From assembly GCA_947565875.1 (NCBI GenBank), contig CANOHR010000041.1, positions 1-8,098 on the forward strand: DNA of 8,098 nucleotides, given 5' to 3'. The DNA comes from an uncultured Pseudoflavonifractor sp. (lineage in GTDB: Bacteria; Bacillota; Clostridia; Oscillospirales; Oscillospiraceae). Of the stretch, positions 7,833 through 8,098 are shown one piece after another. The translations under genes were made by a program, and so were the position numbers. The notes under the pieces were generated by a model, which was not told the DNA's origin, searched no databases, and was given only the letters and a program-made list of their open reading frames with translations. Position 1 is the first letter of the stretch. Each line of letters opens with the position of its first letter.

Positions 7833-7857
7833 ATGGGATGGTTTTTGTAGGGGCGGA
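7811..7857. repeat. BIME-like repeat, copy 2, truncated on the right
   Basis: Bases 7815-7857 match 618-665 of copy 1 with one substitution and a 5-base gap in the spacer, in the same orientation. The left hairpin and CTAC foot are present. The right side has GTAG (7847-7850) and GGGCGGA (7851-7857) but the expected second half of that hairpin is missing, replaced by AACCGGAAAAAAC leading into the rpmE promoter. The element is therefore broken or incomplete at its right arm. Confidence 0.7.
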
Positions 7858-7872
7858 AACCGGAAAAAACAC

Positions 7873-7901
7873 TTGCATTTTCTTCAAAACTGTGCTATCC
7901 T
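7873..7901 (+). promoter_or_regulatory. rpmE promoter (sigma-A type, extended -10)
   Basis: TTGCAT (7873-7878) is a moderate -35. After 17 bases comes TATCCT (7896-7901), a -10 matching 4 of 6 positions, preceded by TGC (7893-7895), an extended -10. Transcription would begin near 7908, giving a leader of about 65 bases before rpmE. The AT-rich stretch just upstream could serve as an UP-like element. The truncated repeat ends about 15 bases before the -35. Confidence 0.6.
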
Positions 7902-7972
7902 ATCTTAGCGTTTATAGGCGTGGAGGTTTGCTGCGCCGCTTCAGCCCGGAACGAGAAAGAGGTGAACCCAGC

Positions 7973-8098
7973 ATGAAGGAAGGAATCCATCCCGATTATA
8001 AGCAGACGACCATCACTTGCGCCTGTGGCAATGTGATTGAGACCGGCTCTACCAAGGAGAATATCCGTGTGGAGGTCTGCGCCAAGTGTCACCCCTTC
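7973..8098 (+). CDS. rpmE: 50S ribosomal protein L31, zinc-binding type (3' end outside window)
   Basis: The first 42 codons are present, reaching the window end without a stop; full L31 is about 65-75 residues. The start MKEGIHPDY and the KCHPF near the end of the visible part are characteristic of L31, a large-subunit protein that helps bridge the two ribosomal subunits. C16 and C18 (CAC) with C36 and C39 (CAKC) make the zinc ribbon, so this is the zinc-containing C+ form rather than the zinc-free paralogue made under zinc starvation. The start ATG 7973 follows AGAGGTGA (7958-7965) by 7 bases. It has its own promoter at 7873-7901 and is not part of the addBA operon. An in-frame TTG at 7928 would add 15 residues but has no properly spaced ribosome binding site and is not expected in the family. 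Confidence 0.95.
   Translation, partial: MKEGIHPDYKQTTITCACGNVIETGSTKENIRVEVCAKCHPF

Noticed and set aside
7539..7887. Minus-strand open frames of 87-90 codons across the addA end and the repeats
   Set aside because: They cross palindromic repeat DNA and the 3' end of addA, lack a convincing ribosome binding site, and resemble no protein I recognise.
7928..7972. In-frame TTG extension of rpmE after GGAGG (7922-7926)
   Set aside because: The spacing is only one base, and L31 proteins start at MK-x-x-IHP as with ATG 7973.

Overview
The window is GC-rich, low-stop DNA with strong AGGAGG-type ribosome binding sites. It encodes the Firmicutes-type AddB/AddA helicase-nuclease pair and a zinc-type ribosomal protein L31. 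The coding style, gene order and short palindromic GC-rich repeats between genes suggest a high-GC gut Clostridia genome, such as Oscillospiraceae (Flavonifractor/Oscillibacter-like). That placement is inference from style, not a database result. All supported genes are on the plus strand.

Layout. Bases 1-515 are the 3' end of a GH13 alpha-amylase-family enzyme. Bases 516-789 are non-coding. They hold a short hairpin (590-606), a BIME-like double palindrome (613-677), a half-element remnant (714-727) and a weak promoter candidate for the next operon. Bases 790-4071 are addB and 4107-7667 are addA. The two genes are 35 bases apart, each has its own strong Shine-Dalgarno sequence, and together they form one operon. 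Bases 7668-7972 are non-coding (305 bases). They hold a possible dispersed-repeat fragment (about 7681-7723), two diverged tandem hairpin modules (7730-7771 and 7792-7832), a second, right-truncated copy of the BIME-like repeat (7811-7857), and a good sigma-A-type promoter with an extended -10 (7873-7901). The first 42 codons of rpmE (L31) run from 7973 to the window end.

How the genes work together. AddA (UvrD-like helicase plus C-terminal nuclease) and AddB (inactive-helicase-like fold plus Fe-S nuclease) make the AddAB complex, the Gram-positive counterpart of RecBCD. It resects double-strand DNA ends and loads RecA. All helicase and both nuclease motifs look intact. The amylase-family gene and rpmE are unrelated neighbours in function.

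No clearly new multi-gene system is visible. The most interesting structure is non-coding: near-identical palindromic repeats bracket the addBA operon. Their GTAG foot plus hairpin matches the layout of REP sequences mobilised by RAYT transposases. The two arms of the first copy differ by a pair of changes that keep the hairpin base-paired.
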